A stretch of DNA of 64,000 bases. Origin: Collimonas silvisoli. GTDB lineage: Bacteria; Pseudomonadota; Gammaproteobacteria; Burkholderiales; Burkholderiaceae_D. The notes beneath the pieces are model-generated. The model was not told the origin of the DNA. It saw nothing but the letters and a program-made list of their open reading frames with translations, and ran no database searches. Position 1 is the stretch's first letter. Every line of letters starts with the position of its first letter. This document shows, piece after piece, positions 33,009 to 43,467 of this stretch. The position numbers were made by a program, and so were the translations under genes. The stretch is from contig NZ_JAGQEG010000021.1 of the NCBI RefSeq assembly GCF_018305005.1, positions 1-64,000 of the forward strand, written 5' to 3'.

Positions 33009-35396
33009 ATGCATGCCGATTTAGGGTGGCCATCACCGCCACACTTCGAGTTGATCTCTACATCCCCCACAACGAACGACGGCAGCACGCCCTGCATCAT
33101 TACCTTGAACGACGGCCATCGGAAAGTCGGCAACCTGCTCAGGTTTGACCAGGAGGCATCAATTATCGAGTTCCAGCCGGAGCGCGCCGTCGACAGTCTT
33201 CGTATCGGCGTTTCCACCCTCAAAAGCATCCGTTTAACGGCGCCGACAGAGCTAAAAAAATTGGAACTGCCTTTAACGGTAGAAATGCAAGCAGGCCCGT
33301 CCGTCTCCGCCAAGAAAAAATGCATGATTTTCTTCAAGGACGGAGAGCATCTGATTTCTGAAACCGTAGGTTACGTTCCTCGTGAAATCGGACTTTTTCT
33401 ATTTCTTGTCAGTGCTGGCAACAGCGTTTTTCGCTGGTTTATTCCGACCGAAGCAATTGCCAGCTATCAGATTGGCGACAAGCTCGGCAAGATGCTGGTG
33501 GACGGGAAAATTGTGTCGTCGGAGGCTGTCGATGCCGGCTTGAAAAAACAAACCCAGCTGCGGGAATCCAAGCTGGGGGAGTATCTGCAGCTGGAAAGCC
33601 TGGTCACAAAAGATCAAGTGGAAATGGCTTTGCAAAGACAGCGATCGTTGCCTCATCTCAGACTTGGGGAAGCGCTGATTCAAGAGAACCTGATTACTGA
33701 GGAACAACTGGCGCAAGCGCTTGAGAAGCAGGCAGAGGACAGGAAGTTGCACTTGGGCGAAGTTCTTATCGCCATGGGTGTCGTCGACAAGGAAAACATC
33801 AAGAGGGTATTGGCGCAAAAACTTGGCATTCCTTTTGTTACGCTGCCCGACTTTCAGTTTGATTTGGGCTTGACCAAGATCGTACCTGCCGACTTGGTCC
33901 GCAAATATACAGTAATGCCGCTATACCGGACCCAATCACGTATGGTGGTAGCGATGGAAGACCCTTTGTCGTCGGAGGCCTTGAAGGCATTGACGTTTTG
34001 CAGCAAGCTCGCAATCGACCCCGTCATGGCGTCCGAGGCCAGCTTGGGCGTTGTCATTTCGAAATTTTATGGGGCACAGGGAGAACGTCAGGATATCGCC
34101 GAATTCGTTTCCAAATTAGACGAAGGCAGCAGCATCGAAGCTGGCCAGGTTGTGCATGAGGTAATTACAGAATCCGACAATGTCGTGGTGCGCCTGGTCA
34201 ACAAGATCATCCTTGACGCATTTGAACAAGGCGCCTCCGACATTCATATCGAAGTCATGAAAGGAAACGAAGCTACCCAGGTCCGCTTTCGCAAGGACGG
34301 CGTTATGGTCGATTATTCGGACATTCCGGCAAACTACCGCAATGCCTTAATTTCCCGCCTTAAAATCATGAGCCGCCTCGACATTTCCGAGAAACGGCGC
34401 TCGCAGGACGGGAAGCTGAATTTCGAGCAATTCGGTCCGGCGAAAATCGAGCTTCGGGTTGTTACCATGCCGACTGCCGAAGGCCTGGAAGACATCGTCA
34501 TGCGGATACTTACCGCTCCCAAGGCCTTGTCCCTGGATGCATTGGGCCTGTCTCCCCGGATACTGGAAGGACTCAAGAAACTCGCCGTCAAACCCCACGG
34601 CCTGCTATTTGTGTGCGGCCCGACCGGGTCTGGCAAGACGACAACCTTGCATTCCTTGCTCAGTCATATCAATACGCGCGAACGCAAAATATGGACGGTC
34701 GAAGATCCGATAGAAATTACCCAGAAAGGCCTGCGGCAAGTCCAGGTCCACGCAAAAATCGATTTGACTTTTGCGACCGTATTGCGCAGCTTCTTGCGCG
34801 CGGATCCGGATGTCATCATGGTCGGGGAAACACGGGATCCGGAAACCGCCAAGACCGTCATAGAGGCGTCGCTCACCGGTCATCTGGTGTTTTCAACCTT
34901 GCACACCAATAGTGCCGTCGAAAGCGTCATCAGGCTATTGGATCTCGGTATCGATCCCTTCAATTTTGCGGACGCCCTGCTGGGGGTTGTCGGTCAACGG
35001 CTGTCACGTAAATTGTGTACAGCCTGCCGTCAGCGCTACGCCGCCACGGACGGGCAAATCCAGATGCTTGCCTATGAATACTGCTTGGAAACCCAACTCC
35101 AGCCTGCCGAGATAATAGCGGAGTGGCGCAAGCAATATGGCGACGACGGCAACACACTCGCTTTATACAAGGCGTCCGGCTGTGAAAAATGCAGCGGGAG
35201 CGGCTACAAAGGCAGATTGGGAGTACATGAATTGCTGCTTAATACCCCGGCTATCAAGAAAAAAATTCATGCGAGAGCGAATGTCCCGGATATCTTGCAA
35301 ACCGCTATCGAGGAAGGCATGCGTACCTTAAAACAAGACGGAATCGATAAGATATTTCAGGGCTTGACCGATTGGGAGCAAATAAGAATGCTCTAG
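33009..35396 (+). CDS. Orphan GspE/PilB-type secretion ATPase with MshEN repeats
   Basis: The 795-residue protein has Walker A GPTGSGKT (537-544), the Asp box DIHIEV, Walker B near DVIMVGETRD (about 601-610), the His box HLVFSTLHTNS, and zinc cysteines C670/C673 and C725/C728. These are all signatures of type II secretion and type IV pilus assembly ATPases. Ahead of these lie four LGxxL repeats (about 157-260) of the MshEN type, which in relatives bind c-di-GMP. An extra N-terminal beta-rich domain (about 10-150) is unusual. No inner-membrane, pilin or secretin partners are adjacent, so it may power a system encoded elsewhere. Confidence 0.88.
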   Translation: MHADLGWPSPPHFELISTSPTTNDGSTPCIITLNDGHRKVGNLLRFDQEASIIEFQPERAVDSLRIGVSTLKSIRLTAPTELKKLELPLTVEMQAGPSVSAKKKCMIFFKDGEHLISETVGYVPREIGLFLFLVSAGNSVFRWFIPTEAIASYQIGDKLGKMLVDGKIVSSEAVDAGLKKQTQLRESKLGEYLQLESLVTKDQVEMALQRQRSLPHLRLGEALIQENLITEEQLAQALEKQAEDRKLHLGEVLIAMGVVDKENIKRVLAQKLGIPFVTLPDFQFDLGLTKIVPADLVRKYTVMPLYRTQSRMVVAMEDPLSSEALKALTFCSKLAIDPVMASEASLGVVISKFYGAQGERQDIAEFVSKLDEGSSIEAGQVVHEVITESDNVVVRLVNKIILDAFEQGASDIHIEVMKGNEATQVRFRKDGVMVDYSDIPANYRNALISRLKIMSRLDISEKRRSQDGKLNFEQFGPAKIELRVVTMPTAEGLEDIVMRILTAPKALSLDALGLSPRILEGLKKLAVKPHGLLFVCGPTGSGKTTTLHSLLSHINTRERKIWTVEDPIEITQKGLRQVQVHAKIDLTFATVLRSFLRADPDVIMVGETRDPETAKTVIEASLTGHLVFSTLHTNSAVESVIRLLDLGIDPFNFADALLGVVGQRLSRKLCTACRQRYAATDGQIQMLAYEYCLETQLQPAEIIAEWRKQYGDDGNTLALYKASGCEKCSGSGYKGRLGVHELLLNTPAIKKKIHARANVPDILQTAIEEGMRTLKQDGIDKIFQGLTDWEQIRML

Positions 35397-35459
35397 CCAT
35401 GGATCGAACCACCATCCACCTATTCATTCTGGAGGTGGATGGGATTTTGTCCAAAACGA

Positions 35460-35876
35460 TCAAGGGTTATTTGCCTTTTCCGCCGGCGTCGCTTGCTTGA
35501 CAACTGCCGCGGCCTCCGCGTCGAAATACAGCTTCAAGGCCATGATCTCGCGCGAAACCTCCACAGGAAAACCTTTGCGCGTCCCTCTTTGATCCAACAA
35601 AAGTTCGGCAAACAATTTCTCGCAGGCGGAGCGCCGCAGCCAGACGTCGGCAAAGTTGTTGGCGATCCGCGGAAAATGTTTGATTAGCCACAAAGGCCAG
35701 ATCTCTGTAGGCAGCGATATCAGCCAGTTGTACGTCCGCTCTTGCAAATTCAAATCGGCAGGACCTAGCATTCGGCGCAACTGCTCCCAGTTTTTCTCTT
35801 GCCTGATCCGCAGCGCATCATCGAGCACGGCTTTGGCTTCCGAGATTGAGACTTTTTCGAATGGAATCATGTCCAT
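35460..35876 (-). CDS. Small protein of unknown family, copy 1
   Basis: The 138-residue product is related along its length to the product of the gene at 37523-37921 (most residues identical between MDMIPFEKVSISEAKAVLDD and REIMALKLYFD). It is soluble and rich in Trp/Leu, with LISLPTEIWPLWLIKHFPRI and GTRKGFPVEVSREIMALKLY as the best-kept parts. GGGAGG before the ATG supports the start. I do not recognise the family. Two copies flank a truncated chemoreceptor gene. Confidence 0.75.
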   Translation of the reverse strand: MDMIPFEKVSISEAKAVLDDALRIRQEKNWEQLRRMLGPADLNLQERTYNWLISLPTEIWPLWLIKHFPRIANNFADVWLRRSACEKLFAELLLDQRGTRKGFPVEVSREIMALKLYFDAEAAAVVKQATPAEKANNP

Positions 35877-36109
35877 ATTGCCTCCCAAGAAATAACGGTT
35901 ATCGAATCGAATTCAATACTATCTAAACAACAATAAATCATCTGGCATGGTCGTTACCACCCTCTATCGCCGCACTGATTTTGTTGCCATATGGCATTAA
36001 TAATACGCCAGTACCGCCCTGTCATGCAGACACTTGACAAGGACCGCATACAAACGTGTCTGCAGCGCGATTCTTCAAAATTGAAAATATCGCGCATCAG
36101 TTACAGGAG

Positions 36110-37486
36110 TTAAAACTGCTCCCAATCCTCGGCGGAACCGGTTTGACCGCCGGCGACTTGCAACCTGGAGTCGTTGGCGATGACTTTGCCCGGATTTTTT
36201 TTCCTGCTCAAGAGCATGACCTTGGCATTCTTGGACAGCACCGCGGTTTGCTCATGCGGGCTGCCAGCTGCGGGCATCGTCTTAAAGACAGGCGCGCCAC
36301 GAGATGCATCGAGCTTGAACATGCTGACGACTTGCGACAAATTGCCGGCGTGGTCTTGCAGCGATGCGGCGGCAGCGGCGGCTTCTTCCACCAGCGCGGC
36401 GTTTTGCTGGGTGACCTGATCCATCTGGCCAATCGCCTGGTTGATTTGCTCGATGCCGCTGCTCTGTTCCTGGCTGGCTGCGGTAATCTCGGACATGATG
36501 TCGGTAACCCTTTGCACGCTATCGACGATCTGCTCCATGGTCACCCCGGCTTCGGCCACCAGCTTGCTGCCGACCGCCACTTTGTCCACCGAATCGCCGA
36601 TCAAGCCCTTGATTTCCTTGGCCGCGGTGGCGCTGCGCTGGGCCAGATTGCGCACTTCGCTTGCCACCACCGCAAAACCTCTGCCCTGCTCGCCGGCGCG
36701 CGCCGCTTCGACCGCCGCATTCAAGGCCAGGATATTGGTCTGGAAAGCAATGCCGTCGATCACGCCGATAATGTCGACGATCTTCTTCGAGGAGGCATTG
36801 ATCGAATCCATGGTTTCAACTACTTGCGACACTACCGTGCCGCCCTTGACCGCCACGCTGGAGGCGGATACGGCGAGTTGATTCGCCTGGCGCGCATTGT
36901 CGGCGCTCTGCTTGACCGTACCGGTAATTTCTTCCATCGATGCGGCGGTTTCTTCCAGCGAACTAGCCTGCTGTTCGGTGCGCGACGACAGGTCGAGATT
37001 GCCTGCGGCGATCTGGTGCGAAGCGACCTTGACGGATTCGCTGCTGCGGCGGATTTCTCCGAGGACCGCCGCGATTTTATCGACGAACAGGTTGAACGCG
37101 CCGGCGATCTGCGCCAGCTCATCTTTACCGGTGGCGTCAAGACGCCGCGTCAGGTCGCCATCGCCGGAAGCGATTTCCTGCATCGCATCGCGAATCAGTT
37201 CCATGCGCTTGAGCGCCTGCACCACCAGCACGGTCATCGCCAAGGCCGCCAGCGCGATGATCAGCAGCGCCGTGACGGCCGATGTGATCAGCATCGAGGT
37301 CATCGCCTGGGTTGCCTCGGCGTAGTCCATCACCACCACCAGCATCCAGTCCGTGCCGGCGATTTTGCTCGCATACAATCTGCCGTCGCGATCGTTGAGG
37401 CGGACACTGTTGCCGTCCTTGGCATGTTCGATATCCGCCAGTTTTTGCGCTGACAACGTGCTGTCAAGCGCCGCCACAGGCTTCAA
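36110..37486 (-). pseudogene. N-terminally truncated methyl-accepting chemotaxis protein
   Basis: The open frame retains the end of a periplasmic sensor domain, TM2 ([20 protein letters not shown]), HAMP, and a complete cytoplasmic hairpin with [20 protein letters not shown], plus a C-terminal DWEQF-type tail resembling a CheR-docking pentapeptide. The first membrane helix and most of the sensor are missing. Going upstream in frame, the sequence runs into the stop codon of the small gene copy 2 within about 12 codons. It could start at the TTG at 37486 but would lack its anchor and sensor. Probably a recombination product and not a working receptor. Confidence 0.75.
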
Positions 37487-37522
37487 GGCCAGTGCCGCAT
37501 TGGGATGGGCAATAGGAGTTAT

Positions 37523-37921
37523 TTACCATGTCGTCGGCTGCCTGGCGACGGAGGCGGCGTCCTCGTCGAAATACAGCTTCAGGGCCATGATCTCGCGCGA
37601 CACCTCCACCGGAAAACCTTTGCGCGTTCCCCGTTGATCCAGCAAGAGTCCAACAAATAATTTCTCGCAGGCGGAACGCTGCCCCCAGACTTCGGCAAAG
37701 CGGTTGGCGATACGCGGAAAATGCTTGATTAGCCATAAAGGCCAAATCTCTGTAGGCAGGGTTAGCAGCCAGTTATATGTCTGCTCCTGCAAATTCAGGT
37801 CAGCAGGACCTAGCAGGCGGCGCAAATGCTCCCAGTTTTTTTCTTGCTTGGCGCGTAGCTCTTCATCGAGTACGGCCTTTGCCTCCGACACTGAGACTTT
37901 TTCGAATGGAATTGAATCCAT
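37523..37921 (-). CDS. Small protein of unknown family, copy 2
   Basis: The 132-residue paralogue of the product at 35460-35876 starts at an ATG with AGGAGG upstream (37921). Its C-terminus (DEDAASVARQPTTW) is shorter and diverges exactly where the truncated chemoreceptor sequence begins. Its TAA is in the same frame as the chemoreceptor fragment. The likely history is duplication of copy 1 by recombination into the chemoreceptor gene. Function unknown. Confidence 0.75.
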   Translation of the reverse strand: MDSIPFEKVSVSEAKAVLDEELRAKQEKNWEHLRRLLGPADLNLQEQTYNWLLTLPTEIWPLWLIKHFPRIANRFAEVWGQRSACEKLFVGLLLDQRGTRKGFPVEVSREIMALKLYFDEDAASVARQPTTW

Positions 37922-38096
37922 GACGCCTCCTGAAAACGGGAACCATCGAGTCGAATCTGACGCAGCAACAACAAATCGCGGCGCATGACAATTTAGCGCT
38001 CGGCCACAAGCAAACTTATATTTCCACATGGAAATATATTCTACATCTAATTAATCGCTGCATGCCGGCTTTCATTAGCGAGCCGGCGCCATACCT

Positions 38097-38531
38097 CTAC
38101 ACAACCGTGGTCACGCCGCGGTTGGCGAGCTGGTCGGCGCGCTCGTTGCCGACGTGGCCGGCATGCCCCTTGACCCAGCGCCATTCGATTTTATGCCGGG
38201 CCTGCGCCGCATCCAGCGCCTGCCACAGATCGACATTTTTCACCGGCTCGCGCGCCGCGGTTTTCCAGCCGCGCGCCTTCCAGCCATGAATCCATTCGCT
38301 GATTCCTTTTTGCACGTACTGGCTATCGGTAAAGACCGTCACCTCGCAGGGCCGGGTCAAAGCTGTCAGCGCTTCGATTACCGCTTTCAGCTCCATCCGG
38401 TTGTTGGTCGTATTGCGTTCACCGCCAAACAATTCCTTTTCCTTGCCATCCGCCACCAACAGCGCGCCCCAACCGCCGGTACCGGGATTGCCTTTGCAAG
38501 CGCCATCGGCAAATATTTCTACTTTATCCAT
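38097..38531 (-). CDS. rnhA: Ribonuclease HI
   Basis: The four catalytic acids are in place: [11 protein letters not shown] (Asp), [11 protein letters not shown] (Glu), TVFTDSQYV (Asp) and NERADQLAN (Asp), with the KGH loop ([16 protein letters not shown]). The enzyme degrades RNA in RNA-DNA hybrids. The ATG at 38531 gives 144 residues, and the upstream in-frame codons are not conserved. It normally sits beside dnaQ, but here dnaQ lies about 18 kb away. Confidence 0.95.
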   Translation of the reverse strand: MDKVEIFADGACKGNPGTGGWGALLVADGKEKELFGGERNTTNNRMELKAVIEALTALTRPCEVTVFTDSQYVQKGISEWIHGWKARGWKTAAREPVKNVDLWQALDAAQARHKIEWRWVKGHAGHVGNERADQLANRGVTTVV

Positions 38532-38614
38532 ACTTGTATGATTCACTTTCACTGCTTTGTTATGACGGCGCACCAAGGCTGCTCAGCCCGCCGCGTGTTG
38601 AAAACACTAGCTTA

Positions 38615-39400
38615 CTACTCTGCTCCGCCCTGATCCGTCTTGTGAATCTTGTTAGTGGCCGGCACCCCCCGCCCAGCCTTGATTACCTGTTTGCTGAAAG
38701 CGGGGCCGATCAGGTGCATGCCTTTCACGCGCTTGATCGCCTGCACAATGTATACCGCGCCGAAATACGGCCACCAGCGATTGCCGGCCTTCTCCATGAA
38801 GGCGAAGCGGTGCAGCCATTTGCTGCTGGTATACGGCGGCGCGTAACAGCCGAAATGGCCGCGATTGACTTCCATGTTCAGCAGTTTCAGCCAGTCTTTC
38901 AGGCGCAGCAAACTGATGAACTCGGCGTTCTGCGGCAAGAAGTGCACGCCCGACATGCGGCCGACGGTTTGCCGGATACCCCACAGGCTGGCCGGATTGA
39001 AACCGCAAATGATAACCTGCCCTTCCGGGATCAGCACCCGTTCGACCTCGCGCAAGATCTGATGCGGCTCGGCCGCGAATTCCAGCACATGCGGCAACAC
39101 CACCAGATCCAGGCTCTGCGAGGCAAACGGCAATTCGGCAAAATCATGAGTCACCACCACCCCGGCATGCGCTTCGCCGGCCTCGGGCAGGCGGCTATCT
39201 GTCAGCCACTTGTGGCGCATCCGGTTGGCTTGCAAGGATTTGATTTGCGGCACGCCGATCTGCATCGCATTGAAGCCGAAAATATCCGCCGTCATCGCGT
39301 CCAGACGCGCCTGCTCCCATTCCAGCATGTAACTGCCGGTGGGCGTCTGCAGCCAGGGGCCGAGCGCTATAATGGATTTTTCTGACGACGGATGTGCCAT
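38615..39400 (-). CDS. SAM-dependent methyltransferase (UbiE/YafS-like)
   Basis: A class I methyltransferase region with [40 protein letters not shown] and [20 protein letters not shown] follows an N-terminal helical part. The 261-residue length and its position between gloB and rnhA match the yafS-like gene conserved in this neighbourhood. The target of methylation is unknown. Its ATG (39398-39400) overlaps an ATG on the opposite strand at 39399, so transcription starts of this gene and gloB are packed into the same few dozen bases. Confidence 0.88.
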   Translation of the reverse strand: MAHPSSEKSIIALGPWLQTPTGSYMLEWEQARLDAMTADIFGFNAMQIGVPQIKSLQANRMRHKWLTDSRLPEAGEAHAGVVVTHDFAELPFASQSLDLVVLPHVLEFAAEPHQILREVERVLIPEGQVIICGFNPASLWGIRQTVGRMSGVHFLPQNAEFISLLRLKDWLKLLNMEVNRGHFGCYAPPYTSSKWLHRFAFMEKAGNRWWPYFGAVYIVQAIKRVKGMHLIGPAFSKQVIKAGRGVPATNKIHKTDQGGAE

Positions 39401-39446
39401 GCCTGCCTTAATGGATAAATCTCTGAATGAATCGCTGAGTGAGTCA

Positions 39447-40241
39447 ATGAGTAAGCCCTTGAATGTATTGGCAGTGCCGGCATTTAACGACAATTATCTC
39501 TGGCTGATCAACGATGGCCGCCATGCTGCGGTGGTCGACCCTGGCGACGCCCAGCCGATTCTGGCCGCACTCGACGCCCATGGCTTGGTACTTGTCGCTA
39601 TTTTACTGACACATCACCATGCTGACCATGTCGGCGGCGTACAAACTTTGCTGCGGCATTTCAACATCCCGGTATTCGGCCCTGCCGGCGAAACCATCGC
39701 CGGCGTCAGCCAGACGCTGAGCGAAGGCGATATTGCCGCCATTCCGCAACTGGGGCTGAAATTATCGGTGCTGGACGTGCCTGGCCATACCAGCGGCCAT
39801 ATCGCCTATGTGGCGCAAGGCCAGCCTTGGCTGTTTTGCGGCGACACGCTGTTCGCCGGCGGTTGCGGGCGCCTGTTCGAAGGCAGCCCGGGACAAATGG
39901 TCGATTCACTGGCGAAGCTGAGCCGCTTGCCGGATGACACCCAAGTGTATTGCGCGCATGAATATACCGTGTCGAACCTGCGCTTTGCGCTGGCGGTAGA
40001 GCCGGACAATTCCGCCCTGGCGGCCCGCATGGCAAACGAACAAGCCAAACGCGAACGGCAGCAAGCCACCGTACCCTCGACCATCGCTCTGGAAAACGCC
40101 ACCAACCCCTTCCTGCGTTACCAGCAGCCAACCATTCTTGCCAGCCTGCGCGCCAGCGGCCGCCTTATCGGCCAACACCAGCAAGCCGACCCGGTTGCGG
40201 CATTTGCCGCGCTGCGCGAATGGAAAAACAATTTCAAATAA
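39447..40241 (+). CDS. gloB: Hydroxyacylglutathione hydrolase (glyoxalase II)
   Basis: The metallo-beta-lactamase motif [10 protein letters not shown], the [10 protein letters not shown]-terminus, [31 protein letters not shown] and the [11 protein letters not shown]-terminal signature identify glyoxalase II. It hydrolyses S-D-lactoylglutathione to lactate and glutathione. I place the start at the ATG at 39447 (264 residues), matching family length. An upstream ATG at 39399 is in frame. A TATAAT at 39369-39374 could serve as its promoter. It is divergent from the methyltransferase gene. Confidence 0.92.
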   Translation: MSKPLNVLAVPAFNDNYLWLINDGRHAAVVDPGDAQPILAALDAHGLVLVAILLTHHHADHVGGVQTLLRHFNIPVFGPAGETIAGVSQTLSEGDIAAIPQLGLKLSVLDVPGHTSGHIAYVAQGQPWLFCGDTLFAGGCGRLFEGSPGQMVDSLAKLSRLPDDTQVYCAHEYTVSNLRFALAVEPDNSALAARMANEQAKRERQQATVPSTIALENATNPFLRYQQPTILASLRASGRLIGQHQQADPVAAFAALREWKNNFK

Positions 40242-40454
40242 ATCGGCAAGCCGGAACGGCTGCGCAGTGATTCATTGTAAATGTCGGTTATATAGTCTCC
40301 GCATATCGATTTATTAAAAGTAATACCTAATAAATCAATCACTTATCGCTTGTAACAGTGCAATTTTTGCTTGACGGGAGAAAACCGCCTTACGTACACT
40401 GCGTCTAATCCATTATTACCGGTTGATGACATCCCGGTCACATAAATTGAACCC

Positions 40455-41966
40455 ATGTATCAGCTAAAACTCAAGACTTTCGCTTTTGCCGCGCTCGCTT
40501 TTTTCGGCGCCCCGCTCTTGGCCCAGGCCAACGACATTTCCATCTACACCCCCACTTTCAGCTTGATTGACCCGAACGATCCCAGCGCCGGCATGCTCGG
40601 CATGGAGCAGGTCGACATCTGGGCTCGCATCCGCAAAGGTTTCGGCATCCCCGATCTGGACAACCAGCAGGTAGTCAGCCAAACCGATTTTTACAGCGCC
40701 CGCCCGGACTATTTCGAACGCACCACGGTGCGCGCTTCGCGCTATCTGTTTCACGTAGTACAAGAATTGGAAAAACGCGGCATGCCGACTGAACTGGCGT
40801 TGTTGCCGTTCATCGAATCGGCCTTCAATCCGCAAGCCTATTCCAGCGCCAAGGCGGCGGGCATGTGGCAGTTCGTGCCGGCTACCGGACGCGACTACAA
40901 TCTCAAGCAGAACATGTTCAAGGATGAGCGTCGCGACGTCCTGGCTTCCACCGACGCCGCGCTGACTTACCTGCAAAAACTGTACGGCATGTTTGGCGAC
41001 TGGCAACTGGCGCTGGCTGCCTATAACTGGGGCGAAGGCTCGGTGCAGCGCGCCATCAACAAGAACCAGGCCGCCGGCCTGCCGATCGATTTCAACAGCC
41101 TGGCGCCGCTGATGCCGGCGGAAACCCGCAATTACGTGCCCAAGCTGCAAGCGGTCAAGAACATCATTGCAGCGCCGGACATGTACAACATCACGCTGCC
41201 TAAGGTGGACAACCAGCCTTACTTTGTCACTATCGGCAAGACCCGCGATATCGACGTCAAGGTCGCCGCCCAGCTGGCGGAACTGTCGCTGGATGAATTC
41301 AAGGCCCTGAATCCGCAATTCAACCGCCCGGTGATCATCGGCAGCAGCGACACCAAGATCCTGCTGCCTGAAAGCAATGCGGAGAAATTCAAGAACAACC
41401 TGACCAAGTGGACCCAGACGCTTTCTTCCTGGACCTCGCATACCGTCAGCAGCGCCCGCGAACGGATTGAAACCATCGCCGCCCGCTTCGACACCACACC
41501 GGCGGTGATACGCGAAGTCAACCACATTCCGCCAAGAATGCTGCTAAAGGCCGGTTCCACCATCCTGGTGCCGAAAACCGAAGCCGCCAGCAGCGATATC
41601 ACCGCCGAAGTAGCCGACAACGCCACCATGGCAGTCACCCCGGACGCTCCCGAAACCCGCCGCATCTACGTCAAGGTCGGTAAGCGCGACACCCTGGCCT
41701 CGATCGCCTCGCGTTATCACGTCAGCGTGAGCCAGGTGAAAGCATGGAACGGCTTGCGCCATGACGGCGTCAGCCGCGGTCAAAGCCTGCAGTTGCAAGT
41801 GCCGAACCGCATGGTAGCCTCGAACTCCGGCAGCAAGCAAGCCGGCCACAACGTGCGCTACCATAAGGCGACTGCAACGGCTAGCCGCAGCAGCAAGAAC
41901 AAGGTGGCAGCCAAAAAGAGCGGCAAGCCGGTGGTCCTGGCCTCTTCCCGAGGCGCGCGCGGCTGA
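40455..41966 (+). CDS. mltD: Membrane-bound lytic murein transglycosylase D
   Basis: A signal peptide (TFAFAALAFFGAPLLAQA) precedes the SLT domain with catalytic Glu121 in LPFIESAFNPQAYSSAKAAG and MWQFVPATG. AAYNWGEGSV follows, then C-terminal LysM-like regions (around 345-380 and 405-450; VKVGKRDTLASIASRYHVSV is clear) and a basic tail. It cleaves glycan strands to 1,6-anhydro products. No lipobox is seen, so membrane anchoring by lipid is not supported here. A hairpin-T tract follows at about 41991-42029. Confidence 0.93.
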   Translation: MYQLKLKTFAFAALAFFGAPLLAQANDISIYTPTFSLIDPNDPSAGMLGMEQVDIWARIRKGFGIPDLDNQQVVSQTDFYSARPDYFERTTVRASRYLFHVVQELEKRGMPTELALLPFIESAFNPQAYSSAKAAGMWQFVPATGRDYNLKQNMFKDERRDVLASTDAALTYLQKLYGMFGDWQLALAAYNWGEGSVQRAINKNQAAGLPIDFNSLAPLMPAETRNYVPKLQAVKNIIAAPDMYNITLPKVDNQPYFVTIGKTRDIDVKVAAQLAELSLDEFKALNPQFNRPVIIGSSDTKILLPESNAEKFKNNLTKWTQTLSSWTSHTVSSARERIETIAARFDTTPAVIREVNHIPPRMLLKAGSTILVPKTEAASSDITAEVADNATMAVTPDAPETRRIYVKVGKRDTLASIASRYHVSVSQVKAWNGLRHDGVSRGQSLQLQVPNRMVASNSGSKQAGHNVRYHKATATASRSSKNKVAAKKSGKPVVLASSRGARG

Positions 41967-41990
41967 TATTTCCAGCAACACCGGATCAAA

Positions 41991-42029
41991 AAACCCATGG
42001 CGCCGCACTGCGCGCGCCACGGTTTTTTT
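41991..42029 (+). terminator. Intrinsic terminator after mltD
   Basis: Imperfect GC-rich arms CCATGGCGC and GCGCCACGG are separated by a short loop and followed by a run of seven T, just downstream of the mltD stop. Confidence 0.6.
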
Positions 42030-42177
42030 AAAACCACGCTCGATATCAAAAATACGTGATTGCCGGCAGTGCTGACAGAGTTGCCGTGAGCGCGGTGAAC
42101 CCCTACAATCTTGCCCTGTTCAACAAGAATCACACCAAGCGCCTGCGGCACTAACGGCGCGCACATCTGGAGTCAAT

Positions 42178-42960
42178 ATGGCATTCCTGCAAGGCAAAAA
42201 AATTCTGATCACGGGCTTGCTGTCCAACCGCTCGATCGCTTACGGCATCGCGCAAGCTTGCAAGCGCGAAGGCGCCGAGCTGGCGTTTACCTACGTAGGC
42301 GAGCGTTTCAAGGAACGCATCACTAATTTCGCCAAAGAATTCGATAGCGAATTGATTTTCGACTGCGACGTTGGCAGCGATGAGCAAATCAACGCCTTGT
42401 TCGCCGACCTCGGCAAATCCTGGGATCAACTGGACGGCCTGGTGCACGCTATCGGTTTCGCTCCCAGCGAAGCGATTGCCGGCGATTTCCTGGACGGCCT
42501 GTCGCGCGAAGGTTTCAAGATCGCGCACGATATTTCTTCCTACAGTTTCCCGGCAATGGCAAAAGCCGCACTGCCGATGCTGCGCCCGAATTCAGCGCTG
42601 CTGACACTGACCTACCTGGGTTCGGAACGCGTCGTCCCCAACTACAACACGATGGGCCTGGCCAAGGCGTCGCTTGAAGCCAGCGTCCGCTACCTGGCTG
42701 GATCGCTAGGCCCCAAGGGTGTGCGCGTGAACGGCATTTCAGCCGGCCCGATCAAGACCCTGGCCGCGAGCGGCATCAAAGGTTTTGGCAAGATCCTGGG
42801 GTTTGTGGCTGAACACGCGCCGCTGCGCCGCAACGTTACGGTAGAGGATGTCGGCAATACCGCCGCCTTCTTGCTGTCGGACCTGTCCAGCGGCATCACC
42901 GGTGAAATCACCTATGTCGACGGCGGCTTCTCGCGTGTGGTAGGCGGTATCGCCGAATAA
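42178..42960 (+). CDS. fabI: Enoyl-[acyl-carrier-protein] reductase
   Basis: The 260-residue FabI has the extended SDR pattern: [20 protein letters not shown], the VHAIGFAP strand, catalytic Tyr-x6-Lys in [14 protein letters not shown], and [10 protein letters not shown] in the substrate loop. It catalyses the last reduction in each fatty-acid elongation cycle using NADH and is the triclosan/isoniazid-type target class. Monocistronic by spacing. Confidence 0.95.
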   Translation: MAFLQGKKILITGLLSNRSIAYGIAQACKREGAELAFTYVGERFKERITNFAKEFDSELIFDCDVGSDEQINALFADLGKSWDQLDGLVHAIGFAPSEAIAGDFLDGLSREGFKIAHDISSYSFPAMAKAALPMLRPNSALLTLTYLGSERVVPNYNTMGLAKASLEASVRYLAGSLGPKGVRVNGISAGPIKTLAASGIKGFGKILGFVAEHAPLRRNVTVEDVGNTAAFLLSDLSSGITGEITYVDGGFSRVVGGIAE

Positions 42961-43467
42961 TCTGGTGAGCAGCCGCGTCGGCATCGTTATTTTCCATAAG
43001 GCTGCTCCCATTATTGAATTGCAAATATTTGCCTGTATCTGAATGCGCAAAACATGCGCGCGAACAACGCTACAGCCGCAAATCGGCAGCTAATTCACAG
43101 CAGTCGCATGAATTAGCTGCATCAAATGTAAAAGTAATGTATTATTCTGTGCTGCGTTGCAATATGAACGCAGACAGCCAGTTACTGGATTCCGATCATA
43201 TCTATTCCATTGACGCTGTAAAAAACAATAAGTAGCTGCGCAAGCCTAAGCGTGTCCTGGCCTTAAATTGGGACATCGCATTGTAAAAGCCCTCCCGCCT
43301 TGTGTGTCGATCCTGACACCGTCCCGGCGCAAAGCTTTTGTGCCGAAATTTCTTTGTATTTGTTTCTTAGTCATTTCGTTGGTTGGCGTTGCTTTTTTGC
43401 GTTCGCTGCATTCGTCGCATGGTCGACTGTCTGTAGTCTATGACGCTGCACTTTACGAAAGAAAAAA
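42961..43467. other. Long leader region of the DEAD-box helicase gene
   Basis: About 500 nt without a convincing gene. A hairpin GAGCAGCC/GGCTGCTC (42967-42974, 43000-43007), with an outer AATAAT/ATTATT pair that includes the fabI stop, may end fabI transcription. The remainder is AT-richer and resembles the long leaders of cold-responsive helicase genes. Confidence 0.4.

Noticed and set aside
35460-37921. Composite transposon built from the two small paralogous genes
   Set aside because: The copies are in direct orientation and clearly diverged, with no transposase motif or terminal inverted repeats, so ordinary duplication is simpler.
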